Below, one piece after another: positions 22,281-33,229 of a DNA stretch of 45,103 bases. The notes beneath the pieces are model-generated. The model was not told the DNA's origin. It did no database searches and saw only the letters and a program-made list of their open reading frames with translations. The translations under genes were made by a program, and so were the position numbers. Source of the DNA: Cladosporium sp. IMV 00045. Taxonomy: Eukaryota; Ascomycota; Dothideomycetes; Cladosporiales; Cladosporiaceae. Position 1 is the first letter of the stretch; each line of letters opens with the position of its first letter. The stretch spans positions 636 to 45,738 of the forward strand of contig MSJI02000163.1 of assembly GCA_001931905.2 (NCBI GenBank), given 5' to 3'.

Positions 22281-23053
22281 TCAAAGCAAGTCCAGAATGC
22301 CCTTGTCAGCATCATCACCGAGCAGCTCGATCATTCCCTGCGATTCTGTCAGAAAACTTCCAGCATGAGAATGTGATCATAGCAATACTGACCTCTGGCA
22401 TAATCGCTTTTCCGTCCTTGCCCTTGACGTATTTGAAAGGCATCTCAACGCTCTCAGCAGCAGAGACCTGAATGCTTGGACGATCGATGTAAGGAACCTC
22501 GAGGAGAGGAACTGCGGACGATAGAGTCAGTAAAGGGAAACAAGAAGATTTGCCCAACGGCGAAAAAAAACTTCTTACTCTTATCCTGCACAACAATCCT
22601 CGTAACCCTCGCAGCAGTATCAGTAGTCAACTGCTCCTTCCCCAACCTGCGTCCCTTGAAACCCTTAACCCTCAACTCCGCCGTGCGATCCCTCGGGGGA
22701 TCATCGCCCAAAATACCTCCAAAAACGAACACGTCGAACTTCTCCCCATCCTCCGGAGCAAGATCGCTCTCACCGCGGGGATCGAGCAGGCAAACGCGCT
22801 CCTTGGGGATGTTGGCGGATGAGACCAGGTCGTCGACGCTTTGCGGGCTTTGCTCGACCAGAGCGAGCTCGGGGACTGCTTTGGGGAGGCCGGTGAGGAG
22901 GAAACGAGAGTCGGCCGCGGCGCATTCGGAGGCGATGGTCTTGTATTCCAGCAGTTGCCAGCTCTCGAGTTCCGGGTCCATGTGCTCGACGACGAAGGTG
23001 TGTTTGCTGGAGTTGTCCAGGGTGGCGTTGAAGGAGGGGGCGGTGGATGCCAT
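22281..23053 (-). CDS. SFM1: Ribosomal protein S3 arginine methyltransferase, SPOUT type
   Basis: Yeast Sfm1 monomethylates an arginine of ribosomal protein Rps3 using S-adenosylmethionine; the fold is a SPOUT trefoil knot. Three exons, 23053-22579, 22511-22393 and 22337-22281, give 216 aa (yeast 213). Splices yield VQDKIPLLEVPYIDRP and IMPEGMIELLGDD. Strong family blocks: FVVEHMDPELESWQLLEY, RVCLLDPRGESDLAPED, FGGILGDDPPRDRT, RRLGKEQLTTDTA and EMPFKYVKGKDGKAIMPEG. The last 57-nt exon is supported by its match to the yeast C-terminus. The short 25-residue leader before the domain is not seen in yeast. Confidence 0.94.
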
Positions 23054-23708
23054 TCTCGTTGGTGGTTTGGCAGTGAGTCTGCCAATTGGTGTTGTATATG
23101 GTATTCCTCTGTGCCGTTTGTTTTTATTATTTCTTCCTGTGCAATATGAGTTGACTGTTTCTGTCACAGTTCTGGTTGGAGAATTTCGACCGAGACTTTC
23201 ACGAAGCTCCAGTCCCCACAGACATCAACGGCGTGAAGTCGATTTGCAGGCGCAAAGAGGTGATGTCATGTGACTTGACAGAGGATGGAAATAAATGCAC
23301 TGTACTCCCAAGATTTGTTCGCTGTACCATGTAAGCTACAATTGAATTGTTGTGCTGGTCAGGTAGATCGAGATCAAACAAAAACGTGCTGAGTAGCAAC
23401 TGGAAGCCATCAATACAAGAGCGCACCAACGTTTCAGCGTGAAGACCTGTTTGTTGAGAGAAAACAAATGAATGTGATCGAAGATGATGATCTGACATGT
23501 TGACACATGAATGCTGATGAGTTCATGATGTCAAGAAATCAAGAGTAAGTAATCCACTTCACCGAGCGAGAGGTATAGCGAGCATTTTTCACATCTCGTA
23601 GATATTGTACATTTGTTTTACACCCAGCAACTCAGGGTCTTTCCACCCAAATCGCTAGCTCCTCAAATTGGTATATCAACATATTCATTCGCATTCCCTG
23701 CCAGTCAA
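23054..23708. other. Intergenic: SFM1 promoter and MTO1 3' region
   Basis: Both flanking genes are on the minus strand. Several short frames overlap here but none shows family motifs. No RNA gene or repeat recognised. Confidence 0.45.
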
Positions 23709-25832
23709 TCACGCCACAGCCTCCGCCTCCGTACCAGGCGGCATACCCTCGATCGTCTCCTTCGCGATCTTCTCCCTGTGCGACGGCCTATATCCCGCCC
23801 TCACATGGGCGAGCAGCCTCAAAGCTCCCGCAGGCGTCATACCTTCCACCCTTCTTGCCTGTCCCAAACTCTCCGGCCGTGTGGTGCTTAGAACTCTTTT
23901 CTCTTCATTACTCAAACCGAAGATGGACTGGTAATCCAGATCGGCGGGCAGCAGTAAGCCCTCGTCCTTGGCGAAACTTGCCGCTTGGGCGGTTTGCTGC
24001 GTGATGTATGGCGCGTATGTGCCTTCGATGTCCATTCTCGCCAGGATGCGCGGGGAGAAAGAGGCGATTTCGGGTATTACGGGGATGATATCGGAGACGG
24101 TGATGGATTGGTGGCGGAGCAATTCGAATGCAGAACGCTTTGAGCTGTCGTGTCGGATAGGGATGTTGTGGGAAATCCAGGCGTGTGAGCCGAGAGATTT
24201 GGCATCGAGGAGGGCACGCAGGTCGTCCATTTGCTGCTTCTCGTCTGTGAACGCTCGCCAGCGTGCGTCGCCTACGACGCCGGCTTCGCGGCCTTTGGCG
24301 GTCAGGCGTAGGTCGGCATTGTCGGCGCGAGCGCTCATGCGGTATTCTGAGCGCGAGGTGAACATTCGGTAGGGTTCGCTGACGCCTTTTGTGACTAGAT
24401 CGTCGATCATGATGCCAATGTAGCTGTCGGATCTGCTCATCGTGAACGCTTCTTTGCCTTGAGATTGGGCGCCTGCGTTGATACCGGCGAGAATTCCTTG
24501 TGCAGCAGCTTCCTCGTATCCAGTCGTGCCGTTGATTTGTCCGGCGAGGAAGAGTCCGGTAATGGCTTTTGTTTCAAGTGTGCGCTTCAGACTGCGCGGG
24601 TCGACATAGTCGTATTCGACTCCGTAGCCTGGTTGGACCATCTTCGCGTTCTCCAGGCCGACGATCGCGTTGATAATTTGTTCTTGCGCTTCAGGAGGCA
24701 CGGTCATGCTGATGCCGTTGGGATAAATCACATCGCTGTCAAAGCCTTCCGGTTCGAGCCAGATGAGATGCTGATTTTTGGTGGTGAATCGGATGATTTT
24801 GCTTTCCAGAGAAGGGCAGTATCTAGGGCCCTTGATGGTTTCTCTGATATGGATACTCTTGTCCAGATTTTGTCTGACAATGTCATGGACCGCAGGGTTA
24901 GTATGTGTGCTGTAGCAGTTCATCTGCTCTTCCACAGCCACGCGCTCGTTAAGGTAAGAAAATGGAGCCGGAGGATCATCGCCCGGTTGTACTTGTAACC
25001 GTTTCCAGTCTACGGATGCTTTATCAATGCGCGGTGGCGTGCCAGTCTTCAGCCGACCAAGCTCGAAGCCAGCCTCCCGCAACGACTTTGATAGGCCCAG
25101 GGTAGCAGCTTCTCCCATTCGACCAGAAGGAAAGGCGTCCAGGCCGACATGGATCTCTCCGCCCAAGAATGTGCCAGTCGTGATGACAACATTACTTGTA
25201 GGGATTATCTCTCCAGACTCCAATCGCACACCCGTAATCTTTCCGTGTCTGCCCTCGCCAGAAGCCTCTGGTGACCGATCAACCACGATGTCCGCCACCT
25301 TTCCTTCTTTTACAGTCAAGCCTGGATATTCCATCATCTCCTCGTGCATGTGCTTCTTGTACAACTTGCGGTCGATCTGCGCTCGTGGGCCCCAGACGGC
25401 CGGTCCTTTTTTGCGATTCAACATCCTGAACTGAATGCCAGCCTTGTCCGTAATGCGCCCAACAAGGCCGTCCAGTGCGTCAATCTCGCGCATCATGGTT
25501 CCTTTACCAATGCCGCCGAATGAGGGGTTGCAGCTGCATACTCCGAGATTATCGTATGAAGGCGTAACCAGGGTAGTGCGCGCGCCCATTCTAGCAGCAG
25601 CTGCAGAGGCTTCGCACCCAGCATGGCCGCCGCCGATGACTACTACGTCTACGGGAGGTCTGCAGTAATAACATGTCAGTGAGTGAAGGATAATGCTTTG
25701 AGCGTTTGCGCCTCCTTACCTGGCGTCGGTATGGTCTGCGACGGTGGCGAGCCCGCGCCTAAAAACCGCCGCAGACCGTACGCGAGACGCATGGCCCCAA
25801 AGTATTCGCGCTCTGGCAGAATAGACAAGCAT
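23709..25832 (-). CDS. MTO1: Mitochondrial tRNA uridine-5-carboxymethylaminomethyl enzyme, MnmG/GidA family
   Basis: With the GTPase Mss1, Mto1 installs the cmnm5 group on the wobble uridine of mitochondrial tRNAs; it is a FAD protein. Two exons, 25832-25720 and 25659-23709, give 687 aa. Residues 1-37 form an Arg-rich presequence lacking acids until near its end ([20 protein letters not shown]), as for mitochondrial import. The FAD-binding [10 protein letters not shown] follows at once, then [42 protein letters not shown] and the C-terminal [17 protein letters not shown]. The splice joins TDAR to [11 protein letters not shown]. It is divergent from the CID gene with 192 bp between starts. Confidence 0.95.
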
Positions 25833-26024
25833 TTGTGTGGGTGTTGTGTAGTGAGAAAGGGAGAATGAGCGCAACCAGCCAAATTCTCTAGAAGCCAAAG
25901 CAAAAGCCGAGTCGAGGCCGCCACCACAATCACATGCAGCCAGCCAGACAACTCCATCATCTCGACTTCTCACTCACGCGCCTGATAATAAACCAACCCT
26001 TTCTGCACCGCGCTTCAGCACACC
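25833..26024. promoter_or_regulatory. Short bidirectional promoter, MTO1 / CID gene
   Basis: Only 192 bp separate the two divergent ATGs, so both core promoters must overlap or adjoin. No TATA box is evident by eye. Confidence 0.5.
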
Positions 26025-27183
26025 ATGGAGGCTTCAGTGGCAAGAGCAATATTCAACAGTTCTCTGTTGCGCATGGAGAATGGCGTACCCGAAATACGCC
26101 GTGACGACGCCGCCCTCTTCACCAAAACACTGCTCAAGACACTGAACATCTGCACAGCGCGCGATATCAAGGTCGGTACTCGAGCTGAAATAGCAACAAA
26201 AACAATCACGTGATCCCATCATTTGGTTTAGTTCCGCTCATGTTGGCACCTCACAGGCTTGCAAGGACTTCATTGTCAGAAACATCACGCCATCTGTTGC
26301 GAGGACTGCTGCTTTGACCAAGTATCTTCTTTTTCTGAGCAAATCTTTCGCACCGAGGGCGCCAGGATCAATAGTCGAATCCGCCAAGCCGAAAGATGAA
26401 GATGAAGGCCTGGGGCGCACGAGCGATGGCAAACTCATGCAGCCGCCAGATGCTGCCTTTAAGCGCCTGCACATCCTCTACGTCCTACACGACGTGCTCT
26501 GCTTCATAGCCGTGCGATCGAAAGACCCAGCGCACTCGCGCACCATCGCCTGCAACGACCTCGCCTGGGAGAATCTCAAAACCCACGGCAATCTCTTCGC
26601 CCAGCTGGCATCCTGCTCGGAAAACAAATCTCGCTCCAACCAGTCAACCCTCCCCTCCGTCCGCCGCGTCTTGAAGTTGTGGCAAAAACTCAACATCCTC
26701 GAACCCGCCGCGCACACCAAACTAGACTCCCAATGCGAAGAAGCAAGCACCACATCCTGGAGCGACTTCCAGCAAAAACTCGCCACCACCGAAGCCCAAG
26801 CCCTCCTCGACGAGCAGCGCCGGCGTGAAGAGGAGAGGAAATGGGTGCTGCCCATCCAGCACCACCTCCCCAACGACCCTTCGGCGCCATGGCACGACCT
26901 CCCAGCCGCCAATGGCCTGCTGCAGAAACGTGTACAGGGCTATCCTCTGCGAGCGAGCGATTTGCCACCGGGCGGTTATCGACTCATGAATGGTGGACGC
27001 CAAGCTAGTGAGGGACTCAAGGCCGATGTGGAAGACTTGCACAAAGAGGCGCTGAAGTGTTTTGACAAGTACACGGACGCTGCGGAGGTGAAGGATGTGG
27101 ATGCGCTGGGGAATATTGTCTGGAAGGACCGGCCGACGAGGAACTTTTGGGGCTTTGAGATTGAGCCTCATCACTCGAGCTAA
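26025..27183 (+). CDS. CID (RPR) domain protein, possible RNA polymerase II CTD binder
   Basis: Two exons, 26025-26171 and 26257-27183, give 357 aa. The donor is GTCGGT and the acceptor CTCACAG; the splice reads CTARDIKACKDFIVRNITPS. Residues 1-165 show the helical layout of CTD-interacting domains: VARTAALTKYLLFLSKSF, then RLHILYVLHDVLCFIA (the family's leucine-rich central helix) and VRRVLKLWQKLNIL (last helix). The remainder is charged, with a coiled-coil-like stretch (TEAQALLDEQRRREEERKW) and a C-terminal WGFEIEP. CID proteins usually act in transcription termination, 3'-end processing or splicing. I cannot name the ortholog. A 185-residue non-CID tail is typical of such proteins. Confidence 0.75.
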
Positions 27184-27431
27184 GTTAAGGAATGGGATGT
27201 ATGAAAAGAATGGCTAGCGAGGCTGTTCTGCTGCTCAGAGCATGACTTACGGCGAAGCTGCCTAGATGCCGACTTGCATAAATCCCGAGGAATCGTCTGC
27301 AAAATGAATTGCGCTGCTGTCTATTGCTGGTTCAAGTTGCCTCTCGACTCATGACAAGTGCTGGAACAGAATGCGGTGCCAAATTGATTGCGGATATGGT
27401 TTGATTCTCCTCGTGTTACAACAAGATATCT

Positions 27432-27505
27432 GGTCGATTAGCTCAGTTGGTTAGAGCGTGGTGCTAATAACGCCAAGGTCGCGAGTTCGACCCTCGTATT
27501 GACCA
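27432..27505 (+). tRNA. tRNA-Ile (anticodon AAU)
   Basis: Acceptor GGTCGAT/ATTGACC, D arm GCTC/GAGC, anticodon stem TGGTG/CGCCA with loop CTAATAA, T arm GCGAG-TTCGACC-CTCGT and discriminator A. No intron. 74 nt. Confidence 0.93.
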
Positions 27506-28425
27506 TTTACTTTTGCTTTTGATCCGTTCATTGAAGATGTAAATTACTTTTTGCTCGTCGGTCATCATGCATGCGTACGTAGGCGTGGCGGCGCGGTTGC
27601 GGGCAGGAACGACTGGTGAAGCAAGCGCTGAAAACACCAGAGTTGAGGCGGCGAAGCTTCAGCGAAAGAGGGCGACCGTCGTAGTGCTTCATCCGGCTCG
27701 GTTTTTCGACTCGTCTGAGAACAATACTATCGGCGGCGAAATTGCTGTGCGAACAAGACGTTGTGTTGTAGCCTGAGACGTCTTTGGCGCAGGGTCGTTG
27801 GGTGTATGTAGTTGATCCAAGGCATACGAGTGTCGAGTGAGAACAGACGCAGTGGGATGTAGAGCATTCGTCAGACGACCGGTATGATGACCATTAGCAA
27901 GTTGGTTTTGAACGATATCTGAACAAATATCTCACAGCAGACCTGAGACATATAACATAGAGGCAACACGCTTGCTGATAGTCATTCATGTGATAAGGAG
28001 GAGTTCTGCTCAACTCGCATGCTTCCCCAAAGAATGTGGATGTCGAGCAGTGTGAGAATTTAGGGTAAAAAGGGTTAGGGTTCAGCTGACGGTTTTGCCT
28101 TGACGTCGACGATGTCGCGATCAAGTCGTGAGGCTTTCAAACAAAACTTATGGTACTAACACTCAATGCTATTTTACATTTATATGTGTTCATGAGATTG
28201 GCAACCTGGGTCGACAGAATGAGAAGTTTTGGAAACGAAAGGAGAGTCACTCGCGAAATCTTTCGTTGGTATGGCGGGAAGAAGCGATACACCGAGCTAT
28301 GTGTGAAGCTACTCTTCTTCCTCCTAGCATGCGTGGTAGATTAGACAGGCTCGACTGCATCCAAGCCTTCGGTACTGACATGATTTTGATTGAACAGAAT
28401 CAGTACTTAGAGCCGATCAAGACAT
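27506..28425. other. Gene-poor interval between tRNA-Ile and the esterase gene
   Basis: Small frames (27567-27776, 28128-28448, 28150-28344) have no family match. Two TTAGGG telomere-type hexamers lie at 28060-28082. The right end is the 3' side of the minus-strand esterase gene. Confidence 0.45.
28060..28082 (+). repeat. Interstitial TTAGGG motif pair
   Basis: TTAGGG and GGGTTAGGGTT separated by an A-rich spacer. This is the fungal telomere unit and also the binding core of telobox proteins (Tbf1/Teb1 type). Only two copies, so a promoter element or chance are both possible. Confidence 0.4.
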
Positions 28426-29595
28426 CTAAGCATGCCACTTCTGCATGACGCGAGACGGCGGACCCCAGTTCTGGTTAGCACCGCCCTGCCACGGGTTGGA
28501 GTTGGACTCCCACGGGTTACCACCGGATTCCTGGCCCTGGCCGCCTTGAGCCGGAGCGCCGGAAGAAGGAGCCTCCCAAGGGTTGGAGCCAGAGTTTGCG
28601 TCGGAGCCAGACTCAGTAGGAGCACCGGTGGCGGGAGCATCAGAGCCACCAGAGACAGGGGCTTCCTCGTTGCCAGAGCTGGGAGCCTCAGAGCTGGCAC
28701 CGGAAGACGAAGGCTGCTCGGTCTCAGGAGCGGATCCAGTGGTGGAGTTGGAGACAGCAGTGCTTGCGCCTGTGGTGCTGGCAGACGAGCTGCTGAGGGA
28801 GGTGAAGAACTCCCAGGTAGCCTCCGGAGCGAGAGGGTTGTCAGCGCCGAAAGGAGCACCAACATGGCCACCGTCCCAAGCGATGAAAGAGACGGGCTCA
28901 GAGCAGCCTTCGAAATCGGTGCGGACAGACTCGCCGCTGCCGGGGGCGGGCTGCTCGACATCCTTCTGCTGGCAACCGTTGTTGGTGACGAAGGTGTTGG
29001 CGAGTTCGATGCCGCCATCGATGGGGAGGACATCGTCGCTGATGCCGTGAATGCCGAGGTAGGCGATTGGGTCGTTGCCACCGTCGCAGCCACTGATCAA
29101 GCCAGCAGCCATGGGGGCGACGGCGCGGAAATCGCCAGCGCGCGAGCAAGCGATGGAGTAGGACATGCCGCCGCCGTAGGAGAAACCGGTGGCGAAACGG
29201 GAGCCCTGGTCAACGCAAAGGTCGGCTTCGACCTGCTCAATGATGGAGTCGACGAAAGCGATGTCGCGGCCGCCATCGTTGGCCCAGCCGTTGTCGATGC
29301 CATTGGGGGCAACGAAAATGGCAGAGCCTTCGGCGAGAGCGTCAAGGCCGTACCATGGAGCAACGCTGTTGCCGTTCACCACGTCGTCCATGGAGCCTCC
29401 AAGCCAGTGGAAGCCGAAGACAAGACGGTAGGGGTTGCTCGAGTCGTAGTTCTCAGGGACCTTCAGGGTGTATTCGCGACCGTCGATGGTCTGGACGCCG
29501 GAGGTGAGGGTGGCTTCGCCATTGCAACCGCTTGACGACTGGGCGAGAGCGGCTGTCGCAACCGCTGCGAGAGGGATGAGGACCTTGGGTGCCAT
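28426..29595 (-). CDS. Secreted CE1-type esterase (feruloyl esterase-like)
   Basis: Single exon, 389 aa. Signal peptide 1-18 ([18 protein letters not shown]). An alpha/beta-hydrolase domain of the CE1 feruloyl esterase / PHB depolymerase-like kind covers about 20-270: [12 protein letters not shown] (oxyanion region), nucleophile Ser139 in [11 protein letters not shown], Asp in [12 protein letters not shown] and His in WDGGHVGAP. Such enzymes release ferulic acid from plant cell-wall arabinoxylan, or cleave related esters. The last 115 residues are Ser/Thr/Gly/Pro-rich like a linker. No cellulose-binding module follows; the tail ends in three Asn-Pro-Trp motifs (NPWEAP, NPWESN, NPWQGG). The start at 29595 gives the clean signal peptide. 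Substrate is inferred from family only. Confidence 0.87.
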   Translation of the reverse strand: MAPKVLIPLAAVATAALAQSSSGCNGEATLTSGVQTIDGREYTLKVPENYDSSNPYRLVFGFHWLGGSMDDVVNGNSVAPWYGLDALAEGSAIFVAPNGIDNGWANDGGRDIAFVDSIIEQVEADLCVDQGSRFATGFSYGGGMSYSIACSRAGDFRAVAPMAAGLISGCDGGNDPIAYLGIHGISDDVLPIDGGIELANTFVTNNGCQQKDVEQPAPGSGESVRTDFEGCSEPVSFIAWDGGHVGAPFGADNPLAPEATWEFFTSLSSSSASTTGASTAVSNSTTGSAPETEQPSSSGASSEAPSSGNEEAPVSGGSDAPATGAPTESGSDANSGSNPWEAPSSGAPAQGGQGQESGGNPWESNSNPWQGGANQNWGPPSRVMQKWHA

Positions 29596-30887
29596 TGCGA
29601 ATAGATGTGAGGTAGCTTGACCGGCAAGCTGTAGGGCTGAGTGATGAATGAGAGGCTGATACACAGGGTTGAAGGAATGAGGGTTTCTGGTTAGAAGAGA
29701 AAGAGGGCAAACAAAGCCCTACTTTGCTGAGTTTCTTATACTGTGAAGATTTACTTTGCAGTGAGCTATCCTTGTACGCTCAGACGTCTTAGCACCTGTA
29801 AGCGATGTATTGTAGACAGACCATATGCGAGCCAAGTCTTTCGTGTAATATCGATTCGTGTCAAAGTTTCCTTGACACCTTGAGGAACAATATAGTAGAA
29901 ACCAAGCAAAGCGACACCTGCGGGGACTCATAGCAGTTTGTTGGCGATCATCGTCCAAGGACGGCGAAATGGTTCAATTCAGGAAGCTCCGTGTTTCGCG
30001 TAGAGGAGGTGGATCCGTAGCAGGATGCTGGTCCGCGTCCCGGCACTTGAGTTTGCAAACGTCACCTGACAGGCCTGAGCATTATGAATGACTTGCGAGG
30101 CTGGGCGCGGTTTCGCAGTTGCCTGAATAGGTTTTACAGGTGAACTGAAGAGTGGTCAGGGTGCTAAGAGCGCGCAGCGAAACAGTGGAGCTTGACACTC
30201 CTTCGGCTGGCCTCTCGGTCCATGAACGGCCGTGTTTGGTCGGGCAAAAGCGCCGTGTTCGGACTTGAAAGTGAAACGAGAACGCAAGCGACGTGCTGCG
30301 ACGTGAGTATATGTTCAGCTTGATGTCAGGCTTGAGGGAGGTTATCAAGTCGTCCATGTTACAAAATGTTATGTGGACAGGCTTCTCCTTTGTTGAAGGA
30401 GACAGTCGTTGCGCGCCTCAACCAACTGTGTGCTTCCTTGGACGCTGTGATGCATGATTCAAGGGGCAAGAAAGAGGAGAAGAATGGCAATGGAGCCTTC
30501 GCTACACATAAGTCTTGTTTGTAAAATGAACATTCGGGTGTATTCTGTCAAAATCGCATATCACCTCGAGTCGTTGTAAGGGAGAAGGATTCTCGGAAAA
30601 GCAGCAAGCCGAAGCAGTTCTCCACACAAGACTTTTGGCGCACCTCACTCGCCTCGCTTGCAATACGAGAGGAGCCACTGTTGACCAATCAGCCAGGACA
30701 GGGAGCGACTTACTTTCTGCCCTACTGCACTTCACATCCACTAGGATTCTGGGAATTCGGACTGGTGGTGCACTTCGTTTTGTTCTGGGAGAAACGGTTG
30801 AATAAAGACAGACATCTCCCAGTTCAGCGAGTGCACACCGCTGGGAAATCCAAGGGAGTCCGCCCACCGTTGTATTGAGTGAACATC
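29596..30887. other. Divergent 1.3-kb intergenic region, esterase / P450
   Basis: Upstream region of both the minus-strand esterase and the plus-strand P450. Short frames (29719-29958, 30082-30357, 30502-30867) lack motifs. No repeat or RNA gene recognised. Confidence 0.45.
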
Positions 30888-32656
30888 ATGGCCAGCCCGC
30901 CACCACCCAGCAGCCTGAGCCTTCGAGCCAACGCTGCCTACGAGGCCGTTAGCCAACACCCCATTCTCACACTGGCAATCCTCCTCGCCTTGACAATCGT
31001 CACCACCCGGATCCTGAGCTCCAAACAACCAGACGAAGGACCCAATGGCGTTAAACGCGTGCCCGCAGTCCCCTACACGCTTCCCCTTATCGGCCACCTA
31101 CCATCAATGTTCTACGATGCCAAAGCCTTCACCTACCGTCTGCGCGCCCTCTACCACCCGTCCGGAGCGTACAGTCTGAACTTCGGCGGGACGGTGCACA
31201 ATATCATTTTCGCCCCCGGTCTCGCCACGGCGCTCGTGAACGCCAAACTGGAAAATGCCAACGAACTCAACCTCTTCCGTGGTATCATGGCTAAAGTGTT
31301 CGGCTTCCGCGTAGCGCAGGAAGGCCACATTTACGACGAAGCTATCAACGACATTAACAAGCTTTACAAGTACTTCATGTCTGAGCCTGGATTGGGAGAG
31401 ATGACTGCGAGGACCGCGCAGAATGTCAAAGACTCGATTGCGAGTTTTGTCACGGGCTCGAAGTCGCTGGTTGATCAAATGCTGTGGGAACGAACTGCGA
31501 TGGTCGAGGTCAAGACTGACAGTAAAGGGGAGAAAGTCGTGGAAGTGGATCTACTGCAATTGTCGAGGGACTGGTGTGCCCATGCCGCCAACCCTTCTAT
31601 CGTAGGCTCGGATTTTGGTAACAACTACCCTGACTACGTGAGAGACATCTGGACTCTGGACGGTGGATTTCTGCCCCTAGCTACTGGCCTCCCCCGCTGG
31701 CTTCCCATTCCCTCACTCACGCGAGCGCACATTGCGCGCAGAAAACTTCTGGACAACCTCATTAAGTACGAAATCGCTCTAGACAAGTGGACTGCTGGCG
31801 AAGACCCTGGCCCTGAATGGCGTGATTTGGACGACGTCGGGCCCGTGATCAAAGGCAGGATTGAGATCTACCGCAGAGTTGGTATGAGCATGGAATCCAG
31901 GGCCTCCCTGGAGCTCTCTTTGCTGTGGGCGGCCAACGCAAATTCCAATGTCCTCGCTTTCTGGATGCTTGAGAGGATCTACTCGGACAAGACTCTTTTG
32001 GCAATGCTACGTGAGGAAATCGAGCCGTACGTGCGCGCTGTCCAGCCGAAGCAGGAGTTCATCGTACCGGACGCGCCGCGCTTGGAGAAACTTGACGTCG
32101 ACGGCTTGTGCGCGAACTGTCCTCTGCTCAAGAGCTGCTACATTGAATCTCTCCGCCTCGATGCTGCGCCTTGGAGTTTGAAGATCGCCCAGAAAGACTT
32201 TGTTCTCTCCTCGAGAGACAAGGAGGTCCGCAATTTCCTGTTGAAGAAGGGCGAGTTTGTCCACGTCGCGCATGATCTGTACAACACCGACCCGAATGCG
32301 TTCGACAACCCAGACGTCTTCAAGGCGGACCGTCATGTTAAGTATGATGAGAATGGCAAGGGCTCGGCGGAGATGGGTAGCATGAGACCCTATGGTAAGC
32401 CTATCCTGAAAATGCGCGGAATATAGACGGTTGCTGACTCAAAATAACAGGTGGCGGCCACAGCATGTGCAAAGGACGCGCCTTCGCGTTCAAAGAAATC
32501 ATGTTGTTCGCAGCATCGATCATTTCCATGTGGGAAATCGATCCCGCCGACGGAGGCGAGTGGAAAATCCCCAAGCACCGTAAAGCGACTGCTGTGTACG
32601 GCACAAATGATGCGACCAGAGTTTGGGTCAAGCAGAGGAAGCTCCCAGTGGTGTGA
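30888..32656 (+). CDS. Cytochrome P450, CYP7/CYP8-like
   Basis: Haem-thiolate monooxygenase anchored by an N-terminal helix (about residues 25-45, ILTLAILLALTIVTTRIL). Two exons, 30888-32394 and 32451-32656, give 570 aa. The splice completes the haem loop RPYGGGHSMCKGRAFA, whose Cys ligates iron. The K-helix ExxR is in CYIESLRLD. The I-helix reads LLWAANANSNVLAFWML, lacking the usual (A/G)GxxT; Asn replaces that Thr position, as in CYP7A1 (WASQANT) and CYP8 enzymes. Fungal members of this group are annotated as sterol 7-alpha-hydroxylase-like; the substrate is unknown. The ATG at 30888 is the first in frame. Its stop lies 8 bp from that of the opposing small membrane protein gene. Confidence 0.92.
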
Positions 32657-32664
32657 ACGAAAGC

Positions 32665-33229
32665 TCAATAGTCCGAGTCCATTTCTTCCATGATGGTCTG
32701 GTCGAGGAGGTTGCGATGTCTGCCAGGAGTTTTAGATAGGCCATCGGAGAAATTGACAATGCCTGGTGAGAGAAGATGAGGAGCAGTCTTGGCTTTGCTC
32801 CGGGCCTTGTTCTGGCGGTACTGTTTGACCGTGCGACCCTTTGGTTGATGGTCAGACGCGGAGTCAAGTCTGAGCAGCCGATGGAAGACATTATAGATAT
32901 AGAACAAGATCAGGCCACCCAGCAGGCCGACGAGTGCTGCGACTCCGACATAGTTGTATAGAGGCTGTCAGGTTTGCATTAGATAAGTTCATTGGATCAA
33001 GATTTCAATCGTCACTCACCTCAAGCTTCACCAGAGCGCGGAAAGGCAAAGCCAGGCATGCCAAAATGAACCGTCCCAGGTACACCACGGGCTGTAACAG
33101 GAATCCAATCGGCCAGTAAAGTAGCTTTAGAGTTGCAACCACGGCCGTGACAAGATAGTAGAGAACAATGATGACAGGCCAGATGATCCAGTAGAGGATG
33201 GTGAAGATCCACGCGAGGACGATGTGCAT
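32665..33229 (-). CDS. Small multi-pass membrane protein, unknown function
   Basis: Two exons, 33229-33020 and 32964-32665, joined by a GTGAGT donor and CTGACAG acceptor, give 169 aa. The N-terminal 70 residues are almost wholly hydrophobic with two or three likely membrane helices (VLAWIFTILYWIIWPVIIVL and a second stretch through residue 62), then the positively charged PFRALVKLE. Exon 2 opens with another helix (VGVAALVGLLGGLILFYIY). The last 80 residues are basic and polar, probably cytosolic. I do not recognise a named family. The clean splice phase, coding-like composition and membrane architecture support a real gene. It converges with the P450 with 8 bp between stops. Confidence 0.72.
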
